Below, piece by piece: positions 27,642 to 44,104 of a stretch of DNA of 64,000 nucleotides. The notes under the pieces were generated by a model. The model saw nothing but the letters and a program-made list of their open reading frames with translations, was not told where the DNA came from and did not search any database. The DNA comes from Rhizorhabdus dicambivorans (lineage in GTDB: Bacteria; Pseudomonadota; Alphaproteobacteria; Sphingomonadales; Sphingomonadaceae). The stretch is from NCBI RefSeq assembly GCF_002355275.1, contig NZ_CP023449.1:896001-960000 (forward strand), read 5' to 3'. Position 1 is the first letter of the stretch; the number at the start of each line of letters is the position of its first letter. The translations under genes and the position numbers were made by a program.

Positions 27642-27670
27642 AAAAACCCCGCCGGATCGCTCCGGCGGGG
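27642..27670 (-). terminator. Rho-independent terminator of rpoBC
   Basis: On the minus strand, CCCCGCCGGA..TCCGGCGGGG forms a 10-base stem followed by TTTTTG. It lies about 35 bases after the rpoC stop codon and ends the rpoB-rpoC transcript. Confidence 0.9.
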
Positions 27671-27704
27671 TCTTCTTGTTCGCGATCGCCGGAGCGACCC
27701 CGGA

Positions 27705-32125
<4,421 letters not shown>

Positions 32126-32136
32126 TGCCCCGAAGT

Positions 32137-36501
<4,365 letters not shown>

Positions 36502-36883
36502 GCGTACTTCCCTCGCGTCAAAAATTTTGTCCGCATCGCAGCGGAATTCAGCCCGATTCGCGGCTGTTCGCCACGACAAAAAGTGCGGGTCCGGGCTGTC
36601 GGAACCGCACTGCCAGCGTTCTGGAAACCCTTGGAAAACCGGCTCCAATTCGTCGCGGTCCGTTCGCAAGGCGGACCGTGTCCCGGAGGGCCAAGGGCGG
36701 CACCCGCGCTCTCGCGCCGGGCATCTGCCGATATATGTGGAGGCGGCTATATAGGTCGCGACAGGGGCTTTGGGAAGGGGGCGATGCGTCATCAGGCCGG
36801 GGATAAGGCCGGCGCAGCGATGCTGCGCCGCTTCCACGGTACGGCGCCTTGACCCGCCCAGCCCCGACGCGCACATTTTGCCG
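36502..36883. other. 382-bp rpoB upstream region
   Basis: On the minus strand it holds the rpoB ribosome binding site (AGGGAAG), an attenuator-like hairpin (listed separately) and, farther up at about 36740-36760, A/T-rich TATATA blocks that could be -10 elements of a separate rpoB promoter. A clear -35 partner was not identified. No trace of rplL was seen. Confidence 0.5.
36578..36610 (-). terminator. Attenuator-like intrinsic terminator upstream of rpoB
   Basis: Read on the minus strand, GTGCGG-T-TCCG / CGGA-C-CCGCAC is a 10-base-pair stem with one mismatch and a 6-base loop, followed by TTTTTG. It ends 76 bases before the rpoB ATG and faces the same way as rpoB, as the partial terminator between rplL and rpoB does in E. 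coli. Confidence 0.75.
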
Positions 36884-37112
36884 ATGACGCTCGAAGGCTT
36901 TCCGCGGATCGCTGTCGATCCGGCTGTCTGTGGGGGGCGGCCGACGATCGCCGGGACGCGTGTCCGGGTCAGCGACGTGCTCGAAACGCTTGCGGCCGGC
37001 GCGAGCCCCGAACAGATCCTCGCCGATTTCCCTTATCTGTCGATCGAGGATGTGCGTGGAGCACTCGTCTTTGCGGCGCGCGCCGCCGATCATCCTATCG
37101 TTCTCGCGCTGA
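36884..37112 (+). pseudogene. DUF433-family antitoxin, stop codon lost
   Basis: The first 75 or so codons encode a full DUF433 domain: [56 protein letters not shown] and AARAADHPIVLA. Intact members stop about here, just before a DUF5615 toxin. In this copy the expected stop is out of frame, apparently through a one-base loss near 37106-37110. The frame then stays open through the toxin remnant into the L,D-transpeptidase gene at 38494. Antitoxins of this kind normally bind and silence a PIN-like ribonuclease. Confidence 0.6.
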
Positions 37113-37422
37113 ATGAAGTTCGTCGTCGACGCGCAACTGCCGCTGGCTCGAGGCGCGGGGGGCACGAGGCCGACCATGTCATGACGCTTGGGTTGCTCGC
37201 TGCGGCCGATCGGCAGATCGCGCACCATGTCGAGACGAGCGGTGCGATCCTTATGACGAAGGATGAGGATTTCCTCGTTCTTCGCCTGCCCGACCGGTTC
37301 GGGTTGTTGTGCTGCGATGTGGTAATGCGACGAACGCGGCGCTGGTGGCCTGGCTTGAAGATCGATGGCCGAGGGTCGAGGACCTGCTTTCAAGCGGTGA
37401 GCGGGTCGTCGAATTGCGCTGA
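37113..37422 (+). pseudogene. Frameshifted DUF5615 PIN-like toxin
   Basis: The toxin must be read in three frames. It starts MKFVVDAQLPLA in one, shifts at the deletion and G-run near 37140-37165 to HEADHVMTLGLLAAADRQIA, SGAILMTKDEDF in a second, and after a one-base loss near 37309 ends CGNATNAALVAWLEDRW to VVELR and TGA in the third. The pieces together match the DUF5615 ribonuclease fold (N-terminal Asp and KDEDF). At least three lesions show it is dead. Confidence 0.75.
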
Positions 37423-37519
37423 CGATGACGCTATGCCGGCATCGCGATACGGTATCGGCGCTTGCGGCGCCCGGCACGCTGTTACAAGCTCGATCGCCCA
37501 ATCCGATGGAAAAGGACCC

Positions 37520-38494
37520 ATGATCCGCTCGCTTATCCTTGCCGCCGCCCTGCTCGCCGCTCCCGCGCTCGCCGCGCCGCCGGTCAAGGTGCCGCCCTCG
37601 CTGCAGGGCGCCACGGTCGGCGAGACGGTCGCGCGGATGAAGCCCGGCGAATATCTCTGGGCGCCACAGGTCGCGCCCGACGGGCCGGTGGTGATCGTCG
37701 TCTCGATCGCCCAGCAGCGCGCCTATGCCTATCGCAACGGCCTGCCGATCGGCATCTCCACCGTGTCGACCGGCAAGAAGGGTCATGAGACGCCGACCGG
37801 CGTGTTCACCCTCCTCCAGAAGAATGTCGACCACAAGTCTAACCTCTATGACGACGCCCCCATGCCCTATATGCAGCGGCTCACCTGGGACGGGATCGCG
37901 CTCCACGCCGGCAACCTGCCCGGCTATCCCGCCTCGCATGGCTGCGTCCGCCTGCCGCTCGGCTTCGCCAAACTGCTCTACGAGGTGACGAAGCTCGGCC
38001 TCACCGTGATCGTCACCGGCGGCGCGGAGGTGCCGCGCTTCGCGCCGACCCCATCGATCCTCAGCAACGATCCCGCCAAGGGCAAGGAGGAGCTGTTCGG
38101 CGGCACCCTCTGGCAGCCCGAGCGGCAGCGCACCGGCCCGGTCTCGATGATCATCAGCTCGGCCGACGGGCGGATGTTGGTGCTGCGCAACGGCGTGCCG
38201 ATCGGTTCGGCCCCGGTGAAGATCGCCGGGGAGGTGACCGGCACCACCGCCTATACGCTCGGCGCGATCGAGAACGGCATCTATAAATGGATCAAGCTGC
38301 CGATGCCGGGCGAGACCCTCGCCGGCCCGGTCGAGGTCACGCCGGACGAGCGCGCCCGCCTGACCGTGCCCGAGGAGATGATCCGCGCCACCGCGTCGGT
38401 GGTGACGCCCGGCACCACCGTCGTCGTCACCCCCGACACGCTCCGGAGCGGCGGCGCCGGCAAGAAGATGACGGTGATGACGGCGGGGAAATAG
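37520..38494 (+). CDS. L,D-transpeptidase (YkuD domain), exported
   Basis: The start at 37520 has GGAAAAGGA upstream and gives a signal peptide (LILAAALLAAPALAAPP). The 324-residue protein holds a YkuD domain: VVIVVSIAQQRAYAYRNG, GKKGHETPTGVFTLLQK, IALHAG and the catalytic SHGCVRLP with His140 and Cys142. It makes 3-3 cross-links in peptidoglycan or attaches outer-membrane proteins to it. A C-terminal region of about 170 residues (SMIISSADGRMLVLRNG) looks like a second degenerate YkuD-like strand set without the Cys. The frame is open upstream through the toxin-antitoxin remnant but the signal peptide marks the real start. Confidence 0.93.
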   Translation: MIRSLILAAALLAAPALAAPPVKVPPSLQGATVGETVARMKPGEYLWAPQVAPDGPVVIVVSIAQQRAYAYRNGLPIGISTVSTGKKGHETPTGVFTLLQKNVDHKSNLYDDAPMPYMQRLTWDGIALHAGNLPGYPASHGCVRLPLGFAKLLYEVTKLGLTVIVTGGAEVPRFAPTPSILSNDPAKGKEELFGGTLWQPERQRTGPVSMIISSADGRMLVLRNGVPIGSAPVKIAGEVTGTTAYTLGAIENGIYKWIKLPMPGETLAGPVEVTPDERARLTVPEEMIRATASVVTPGTTVVVTPDTLRSGGAGKKMTVMTAGK

Positions 38495-38550
38495 CCGTCG
38501 CGCGACAGCGGGGCTGTCCATCGCGACGGCAAGCGGCTAGGGGCTTGGCC

Positions 38551-38874
38551 ATGCGCCGCCTGTGGCCCCTGCTGATCATCTTCGCCGTGCTGTGCTGCGG
38601 CCTGCACGTCGGCGAGGCGGATACCGCCCATGTGGCGATCGAGCATCACCAGCTCGCATCGGATGACCCTGCCGCCGCCGATAATGGCGACGATAGGCCG
38701 GAACTGCCGGGCAAGATCGCCGACGCCGGCCACCATCATTGCCCGGTCGCGCCCGATCAGGCCCCCCCGCTGCTGCTGTGCCGCGCAGCGCCGGTCGCCC
38801 TGCTGACCAGCCGGCCGGTCGCGATCCTGTCGTCCCTGGCGCTCGCCCCGCCGGTCGAGCCGCCCTCCGCCTGA
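38551..38874 (+). CDS. Small exported histidine-rich protein preceding a TonB receptor
   Basis: The 107-residue product begins MRRLWPLLIIFAVLCCGLHVGEA, a signal-like hydrophobic segment. It contains scattered His pairs (EHHQL, GHHHCPV), a CC and two other cysteines. This layout resembles the DUF2946-like small proteins that often precede metal-related TonB receptors, and a metal-binding role is inferred. It lies 62 bp upstream of the receptor gene on the same strand. Confidence 0.7.
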   Translation: MRRLWPLLIIFAVLCCGLHVGEADTAHVAIEHHQLASDDPAAADNGDDRPELPGKIADAGHHHCPVAPDQAPPLLLCRAAPVALLTSRPVAILSSLALAPPVEPPSA

Positions 38875-38935
38875 ACACCATGCCGCCGCGCGGGCGTCGC
38901 CCGTGCCGTCGATCCACTGGTTTCAGGAATATCCC

Positions 38936-40915
38936 ATGTTCAATGCAAGGCGTGCCGCCCTGGCCGCGGGAGCCGTTTGGCTCCTGTCCGGCCCGGTCGC
39001 GGCCCAGGAAATGACGATTTCGACACCCGCCGAACCCCAGGCGGAAATCGAGGAGGGCGACACGATCATCGTCCAGGCGACGCGCTCCGGCCGGCGCGTG
39101 CAGGATGAGCCGGTCCGCGTCGAGGTGCTCGGGCGCGAGGAGATTGAGGAGAAGATCCTCATGCGGCCCGGCAATATCGCCACGATATTGAGCGAGACCG
39201 GCGGGCTGCGCGTCCAGGTAACTGCGCCCGCGCTCGGCGCCTCCAACATCCGCGTCCAGGGGATGGACGGGCGCTATACCCAGCTGCTCGCCGATGGCCT
39301 GCCGCTCTATGGCGGCCAGGCCTCGTCGCTCGGCCTGCTGCAGATTGCCCCCACCGATCTCGGCCAGGTCGAGGTGATCAAGGGCGCCGCTTCGGCGCTT
39401 TACGGCCCCTCGGCGCTGGGCGGGGTGATCAACCTCGTCTCGCGGCGGCCGCGCTCGGAGCCGGAGGCGGAGCTTCTGCTCAACGCCACCACGCGCGACG
39501 GGCAGGATGCCACCGCCTATCTGGCCGCGCCCCTGTCCGAAGGCTGGGGCGCCTCGCTCACGGCGGGCGTCCATCGCCAGCGCCGCCAGGATATCGACGG
39601 TGATGGCTGGATCGACTTGCCGGGCTACCCGCGATGGACCGCGCGGCCGCGCCTGTTCTGGGACGGTGCGGCTGGTGCCTCGGCCTATCTCACCCTTGGC
39701 GCCATGGGCGAGCGGCGGCGGGGCGGCACTCTGCCGGGGCGGACGGTCGCCGATGGCACCGGCTTCCCGCAGGCGCAGCGGACGGCTCGCTTCGACGGCG
39801 GCCTCGTCGTGAAGCTTCCGGCCGGGGCGCTCGGCACCGCGCAGTTCCGCGCGTCGGGCATGGCGCAGCGCCACCGCCACCTGTTCGGCCCCGTCCGCGA
39901 GGATGACCGGCACGGCACCGCCTTCGCCGAAGCCTCGCTCGCGGGATCGGCGGGCGGCACCTCCTGGGTGGGCGGCATCGCCTGGCAGCTCGATCGCTTC
40001 CGCTCCGACGACCTGCCCGCCTTCGACTATAGCTATCGCGTGCCGGGCCTGTTCGCACAGGCCGAGCAGGAACTGGGCTCCGGGCTCACGCTGGCGGGCA
40101 GCGGCCGGCTCGACGTCCACAATATCTATGGCACCCATGTCAGCCCCCGGCTGTCGCTGCTCTACCGGCCGGGGGCTTGGACGATCCGTGCGTCGGGCGG
40201 GCGGGGTTTCTACGCCCCCACTCCGTTCGTCGAGGAAATCGAGGCGGCGGGCCTGTCGCGGCTCGAACCGCTCGCCGGGCTGCGCGCCGAAACCGCCACC
40301 ACAGGCTCGCTCGACATCGGCCATGCACGCGGGCCGTTCGAGGTGAACATGACCCTGTTCGCCTCCGACATGCGCGGTTCCACCCGGCTGGAGCCCTTCG
40401 GCATCGGCCCGTCGGGCCAGCCCGAACGGGTCAGGCTCGCCAATGTCGCGGGCACGACGCGCATCCGGGGATCGGAACTGCTGCTGCGCTATCGCCGCCA
40501 TGGTTTCACCGTCACCGGCAGCTATGTCTATGTCCGCGCCACCGAACCCGATGGCGGCGGCGGGCGGCGCGCCGTGCCGCTCATCCCCCGGCACAGTGCC
40601 GGCCTTGTCGGCATGTGGGAAGCGCACGGCAAGGGGCGGATCGGCGTGGAGGCCTATTATACTGGCCGCCAGGCGCTGGAGGACAATCCCTATCGCACGC
40701 GCAGCCGGCCCTATGTCGAGCTCGGCCTGCTCGGGGAGATCGCCGTTGGACCGGCGCGGCTGTTCCTCAATGCGGAAAACATCCTCGACACGCGCCAGAC
40801 CCGCCACGATCCGCTGGTCCGGCCCGGCCGCGCCGTCGATGGCCGCTGGACGGTCGACGCCTGGGGCCCGATCGAGGGCTTCACCCTCAATGGCGGGGTC
40901 AGGCTGAAGCTGTAG
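38936..40915 (+). CDS. TonB-dependent outer-membrane receptor (CirA/BtuB-like)
   Basis: The 659-residue protein has a signal peptide ending PVAAQE, a TonB box-like DTIIVQATRSGR, then a complete plug (LGREEIEEKILMRPG, NIRVQGMDGRYTQLLADGLPLYGGQ, VEVIKGAASALYGPSALGGVINLVSRRP) and a 22-strand barrel ending LNGGVRLKL. Plug features match siderophore/cobalamin/metal receptors. The preceding His-rich gene suggests a metal complex as ligand, but this is inference. The start at 38936 is preferred over 38903. A single hairpin follows the stop. Confidence 0.93.
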   Translation: MFNARRAALAAGAVWLLSGPVAAQEMTISTPAEPQAEIEEGDTIIVQATRSGRRVQDEPVRVEVLGREEIEEKILMRPGNIATILSETGGLRVQVTAPALGASNIRVQGMDGRYTQLLADGLPLYGGQASSLGLLQIAPTDLGQVEVIKGAASALYGPSALGGVINLVSRRPRSEPEAELLLNATTRDGQDATAYLAAPLSEGWGASLTAGVHRQRRQDIDGDGWIDLPGYPRWTARPRLFWDGAAGASAYLTLGAMGERRRGGTLPGRTVADGTGFPQAQRTARFDGGLVVKLPAGALGTAQFRASGMAQRHRHLFGPVREDDRHGTAFAEASLAGSAGGTSWVGGIAWQLDRFRSDDLPAFDYSYRVPGLFAQAEQELGSGLTLAGSGRLDVHNIYGTHVSPRLSLLYRPGAWTIRASGGRGFYAPTPFVEEIEAAGLSRLEPLAGLRAETATTGSLDIGHARGPFEVNMTLFASDMRGSTRLEPFGIGPSGQPERVRLANVAGTTRIRGSELLLRYRRHGFTVTGSYVYVRATEPDGGGGRRAVPLIPRHSAGLVGMWEAHGKGRIGVEAYYTGRQALEDNPYRTRSRPYVELGLLGEIAVGPARLFLNAENILDTRQTRHDPLVRPGRAVDGRWTVDAWGPIEGFTLNGGVRLKL

Positions 40916-40943
40916 CGGCGCGGGGTGCCGGCCCTTCCGGAAA

Positions 40944-40974
40944 CCGCCATCCCGGGCGCGACCCGGGATGGCGG
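40944..40974. terminator. Single REP-like hairpin between convergent genes
   Basis: CCGCCATCCCGGG and its exact inverse CCCGGGATGGCGG form a strong stem with a short loop. There is no T-run, but its position between the convergent TonB-receptor and peptidase stops suggests a termination or processing role. It is a half-unit of the twin hairpin family. Confidence 0.65.
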
Positions 40975-40980
40975 GAGCCG

Positions 40981-43050
40981 CTACTTCGCGGCGTTCCTGT
41001 CGGTCCGATATTTGTCGAACCAGGCGATGATCGCCGATGCCTTGGCCGCCGATTGGGACGGCCGCGCCGCGATGCCGCCATGGCTCGCCCCGGGCACCTT
41101 GACCAGCGCGGTCGGCACGCCCTGTATCTGCAGCGCCGCATAATATTGCTCGGCCTCGCTGACCGGGGTGCGATAATCCTCGCTGCCCACCACCACCAGC
41201 GTCGGCGTCCTGACGTTGCCGACCAGGCTCAGCGGCGAACGGTTCCAATAGCCCATCGGGTCCTCCCAAGGCTTCTTGGGGAACCAGTAGCGCGATGTGA
41301 ACAGGGTCGCGTCCATCGTCAGCGCCTCGCTGATCCAGTTGATCACCGGCTTCTGGGTGGCGGCGGCGCGGAAGCGGTTGTTCTTGCCGATGATCCAGCT
41401 GGTCAGCACCCCGCCGCCCGATCCGCCGGTCACGAACAGGTTGTCGGGATCGGCGATGCCGGCCGCGATTGCCGCGTCGACCGCCGCCATCAGGTCGCCA
41501 TAGTCGTCGCCCGGATATTTGTGGTGGATCTTCTGCGCGAAGGCCTCGCCATAGGATGTCGATCCGCGCGGGTTGGTATAGAGCACCGCATAGCCGGCGG
41601 CGGCATAGAGCTGGTCGTCGGTTGAGAAATGGGGGCCATAGGCGGTGTGCGGGCCGCCGTGGATCTCCAGCACCAGCGGCACGCGCTGGCCGTTCCGGTA
41701 TCCGGGCGGCAGCACCAGCCAGGCGGGGATGGCCAGCCCGTCGGGCGCCGTCACCGCCAGTTCGCGGACCTCGCCCAGGCTCCTGTGGTTCAGCAGGTCG
41801 TCGTTCAGCGCGGTCAGCCGCCGCGCCTTGCCGCCGCTGCTCACGGAGATGTCGGCCGGGCGCAGCGCCGAACCGCTGGTGAAGGCGATCGCCCCGCTCT
41901 TGGAAACGCTGTACTGCCCGCCGCTATAGGGCCGGTCCAGGCCGGTGCCGGTCAGCCCCGTCGCGATTTCCGTCACCTTGCCGTCCAGGGTGACGCGGGC
42001 GATCCGGTTGATGCCCTTCTCGTCATATTGCGCGTAGAGCGATCGGCCGTCGGGCGCCCAGCGGACATCGTCGATGCTGCGGTCCAGCGATGCGGTCACG
42101 GCGCGCGCGCCGCTGCCGTCGCGGTTCATCACGTAGAGCAGGCTGTTCTGGTAGGACAGACGCTTGTCGTCATAGCCCAGATAGGCGACCTTCGCTCCGT
42201 CCGGGGATACGATCGGCGACACGTCCGGCCCCTCCCGGCTGGTCAGCGCCCGGATCGCCCCGCTCGCCACGTCGAGCGCGTAGATTTCGGGATCGAAGAT
42301 GTTCTGCTGCCAGTCGGGCTTGCGCACCGCGCTGAACAGGATCGATCGCCCGTCGGGCGTCCAGCTCAGCGGGCCGCCGTCATTATAGTCGCCGAAGGTC
42401 AGCTGGCGCGCCGGGCCGCCATCGGCCGGCACCAGGAAGATATGGTCGTAGCCGGGCTCGACATAGCCGCCGCCGTCGTTGCGATAGTCGACCCGGTCGA
42501 TCACCTCCAGCGGCTTGGCCCATTCGGCGCCCTCGGGCTTGGCGGGCGCCTTGCCCAGCTTCAGCCCCTCGCCGGGCACGCGCATCACATAGGCCAGGCT
42601 GCGGCCGTCGGGCGACCAGGCGATCGCCTGCGGTGCGTCGGGCAGGCCGGTCACCTTCACCGTCGCCCCGTCGCCCGCGCCGGCGCCCGCCATCCAGCGG
42701 ACGTGGAGCTGCGGCTTGCCCTTGGCGTCGGCGGCGACATAGGCCAGCCGCCGCCCGTCGGGGGACCAGCGCGGCTGGCTGGCATCGGCGACCAGCGGGC
42801 GCTGCGCGCCGGTGGCGCTGTCGACCAGCCAGATCGATCCCTTCTGCCGGTCGGTCATGATGTCGCCCTGCTTGCGCACATAGGCGACGGTGCGGCCGTC
42901 GGGGCTGATCTGCGGGTCGGTCGCGACCTGCAGGGCGAAGATGTCCCCGCCCTCGAAACGCGACACCAGCGACGGCGCGGTTTCGGCGAAGGCCGGGGCG
43001 GAGAGGATGGGCGCGCCGAGCAGCAGCGCGGCCAGGGTCGGTTTGAGCAT
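40981..43050 (-). CDS. Exported S9 family peptidase (acylaminoacyl-peptidase/DPP-like)
   Basis: The 689-residue protein has a signal peptide ending APAFAET, then a beta-propeller built from SPDGR repeats (ISPDGRTVAYV, WSPDGRRLAYV, WTPDGRSILFS and more). An alpha/beta hydrolase domain follows from about residue 430. The catalytic residues are Ser544 (TGGSGGGVL), an Asp in VVGSEDYRTP and His657 (GASHGG). Prolyl-oligopeptidase-family enzymes of this kind trim short peptides in the periplasm. It is divergent from the TetR gene. Confidence 0.94.
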   Translation of the reverse strand: MLKPTLAALLLGAPILSAPAFAETAPSLVSRFEGGDIFALQVATDPQISPDGRTVAYVRKQGDIMTDRQKGSIWLVDSATGAQRPLVADASQPRWSPDGRRLAYVAADAKGKPQLHVRWMAGAGAGDGATVKVTGLPDAPQAIAWSPDGRSLAYVMRVPGEGLKLGKAPAKPEGAEWAKPLEVIDRVDYRNDGGGYVEPGYDHIFLVPADGGPARQLTFGDYNDGGPLSWTPDGRSILFSAVRKPDWQQNIFDPEIYALDVASGAIRALTSREGPDVSPIVSPDGAKVAYLGYDDKRLSYQNSLLYVMNRDGSGARAVTASLDRSIDDVRWAPDGRSLYAQYDEKGINRIARVTLDGKVTEIATGLTGTGLDRPYSGGQYSVSKSGAIAFTSGSALRPADISVSSGGKARRLTALNDDLLNHRSLGEVRELAVTAPDGLAIPAWLVLPPGYRNGQRVPLVLEIHGGPHTAYGPHFSTDDQLYAAAGYAVLYTNPRGSTSYGEAFAQKIHHKYPGDDYGDLMAAVDAAIAAGIADPDNLFVTGGSGGGVLTSWIIGKNNRFRAAATQKPVINWISEALTMDATLFTSRYWFPKKPWEDPMGYWNRSPLSLVGNVRTPTLVVVGSEDYRTPVSEAEQYYAALQIQGVPTALVKVPGASHGGIAARPSQSAAKASAIIAWFDKYRTDRNAAK

Positions 43051-43229
43051 GGGAAACCTCGATCTGCGGATGCCACAGAGTTGCGCGTTTCGGCGCCGGG
43101 CTCAAGAAGTGTATTGCAATCGCAGGACGGTGACGGCGATCGCGGCCGCCCATCTTCAGCGGGGCGGTGGATCCATTTTGATGCATTTATATTAATTGCA
43201 CGGGGAGGGCCATGCTGTAGGATCGTCAT
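43051..43229. promoter_or_regulatory. Divergent promoter region between peptidase and TetR genes
   Basis: About 180 bases hold two A/T-rich blocks: GTATTGCAATCGC, with a palindromic ATTGCAAT at about 43111, and TGATGCATTTATATTAATTGCA at about 43177-43200, whose ends are TGCA/TGCA. Either could be a TetR-type operator or a promoter. None is certain. Confidence 0.4.
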
Positions 43230-43922
43230 ATGGCTCAGGGACAAAATGCGGCTTTGAATGTGGAAGCCGTCCGGCGCTCGGAAACGCGGGAACGCCTGCT
43301 GGAAACGGCCGAGAGGCTGTTCGGAACCCATGGTATCGACGGCGTATCGCTCCGCCAGATCCGGCTGGAGGCGGGTCAGCTCAACAGCAATGCGGTCCAG
43401 TATCACTTCGGCAGCAAGGATGATCTGATCTATGCGATCATGAAGGCCCGCGTCAGGCATATGGAAGCCATTCGCCGGGAAATGCTCGAAAAGGCGGAGA
43501 GGGAGGGGCGCACCTCCGATCAGCCCACATTGCTGAAGATCATGTGCCTGCCCCATCTGGAACTGAAAAGTGCCGACGGGCGATATCCCTATGCGCGCTT
43601 CATGTCTGAATATCTGACCAGGTACAGGGCAAGGAACATACAGCATCCGATAGAAGATCGCCTCGAAACCCCGATATTGTTCAAGGTGGTGAAATTGCTG
43701 CGGTCCACGCTGTTCATGCTGGATCGGGAAATAGCGCTCATGCGCGTCACCGCTGCCACCCTGATATTCCTGAATGCGCTCGTCCAGTATGATTCGGGTA
43801 TAGCCTATGAAGGCCATTCTCTGGACCTGGGGATCGTTGCCGACGAGGCGATCGTCATGGCGGTCGCGGCGCTCAACGCCCCCCCGAGCGAGTCGCTACG
43901 CAGCCGCTATGAAAAGAGCTAG
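43230..43922 (+). CDS. TetR/AcrR family transcriptional regulator
   Basis: The 230-residue protein has an N-terminal helix-turn-helix domain (ETRERLLETAERLFGTHGIDGVSLRQIRLEAGQLNSNAVQYHFGSKDDLIYAIM), a textbook TetR DNA-binding region. An all-helical ligand domain follows and ends AVAALNAPPSESLRSRYEKS. It is divergent from the S9 peptidase and lies upstream of the DUF1254/TonB-receptor group, so it may control either side. The ligand is unknown. Confidence 0.93.
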   Translation: MAQGQNAALNVEAVRRSETRERLLETAERLFGTHGIDGVSLRQIRLEAGQLNSNAVQYHFGSKDDLIYAIMKARVRHMEAIRREMLEKAEREGRTSDQPTLLKIMCLPHLELKSADGRYPYARFMSEYLTRYRARNIQHPIEDRLETPILFKVVKLLRSTLFMLDREIALMRVTAATLIFLNALVQYDSGIAYEGHSLDLGIVADEAIVMAVAALNAPPSESLRSRYEKS

Positions 43923-44104
43923 GTACGCTCGGCAGGCTAAATATATATGTATTAAATCCAGCGAGGCGCTGAACCGAAGATGCGCTTCGTAAGGGCGCCT
44001 GATCGGATGCCCGGGACCGTTTTGGCTGCCTGAATGGCGGCGCGACGGATCCTGCTTGTACGGGCGGATGCCGTCCATACTGGTCCGGGGGAGTGGGTGT
44101 GCGA

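Noticed and set aside
37520-38494. Fusion of DUF433 antitoxin with L,D-transpeptidase as one real protein
   Set aside because: The joined frame passes through frameshifted toxin sequence and places a signal peptide in the middle; the LDT has its own ribosome binding site.
38576-41269. 897-codon minus-strand frame
   Set aside because: It is antisense to the TonB receptor gene; no signal peptide, motif or domain was seen.
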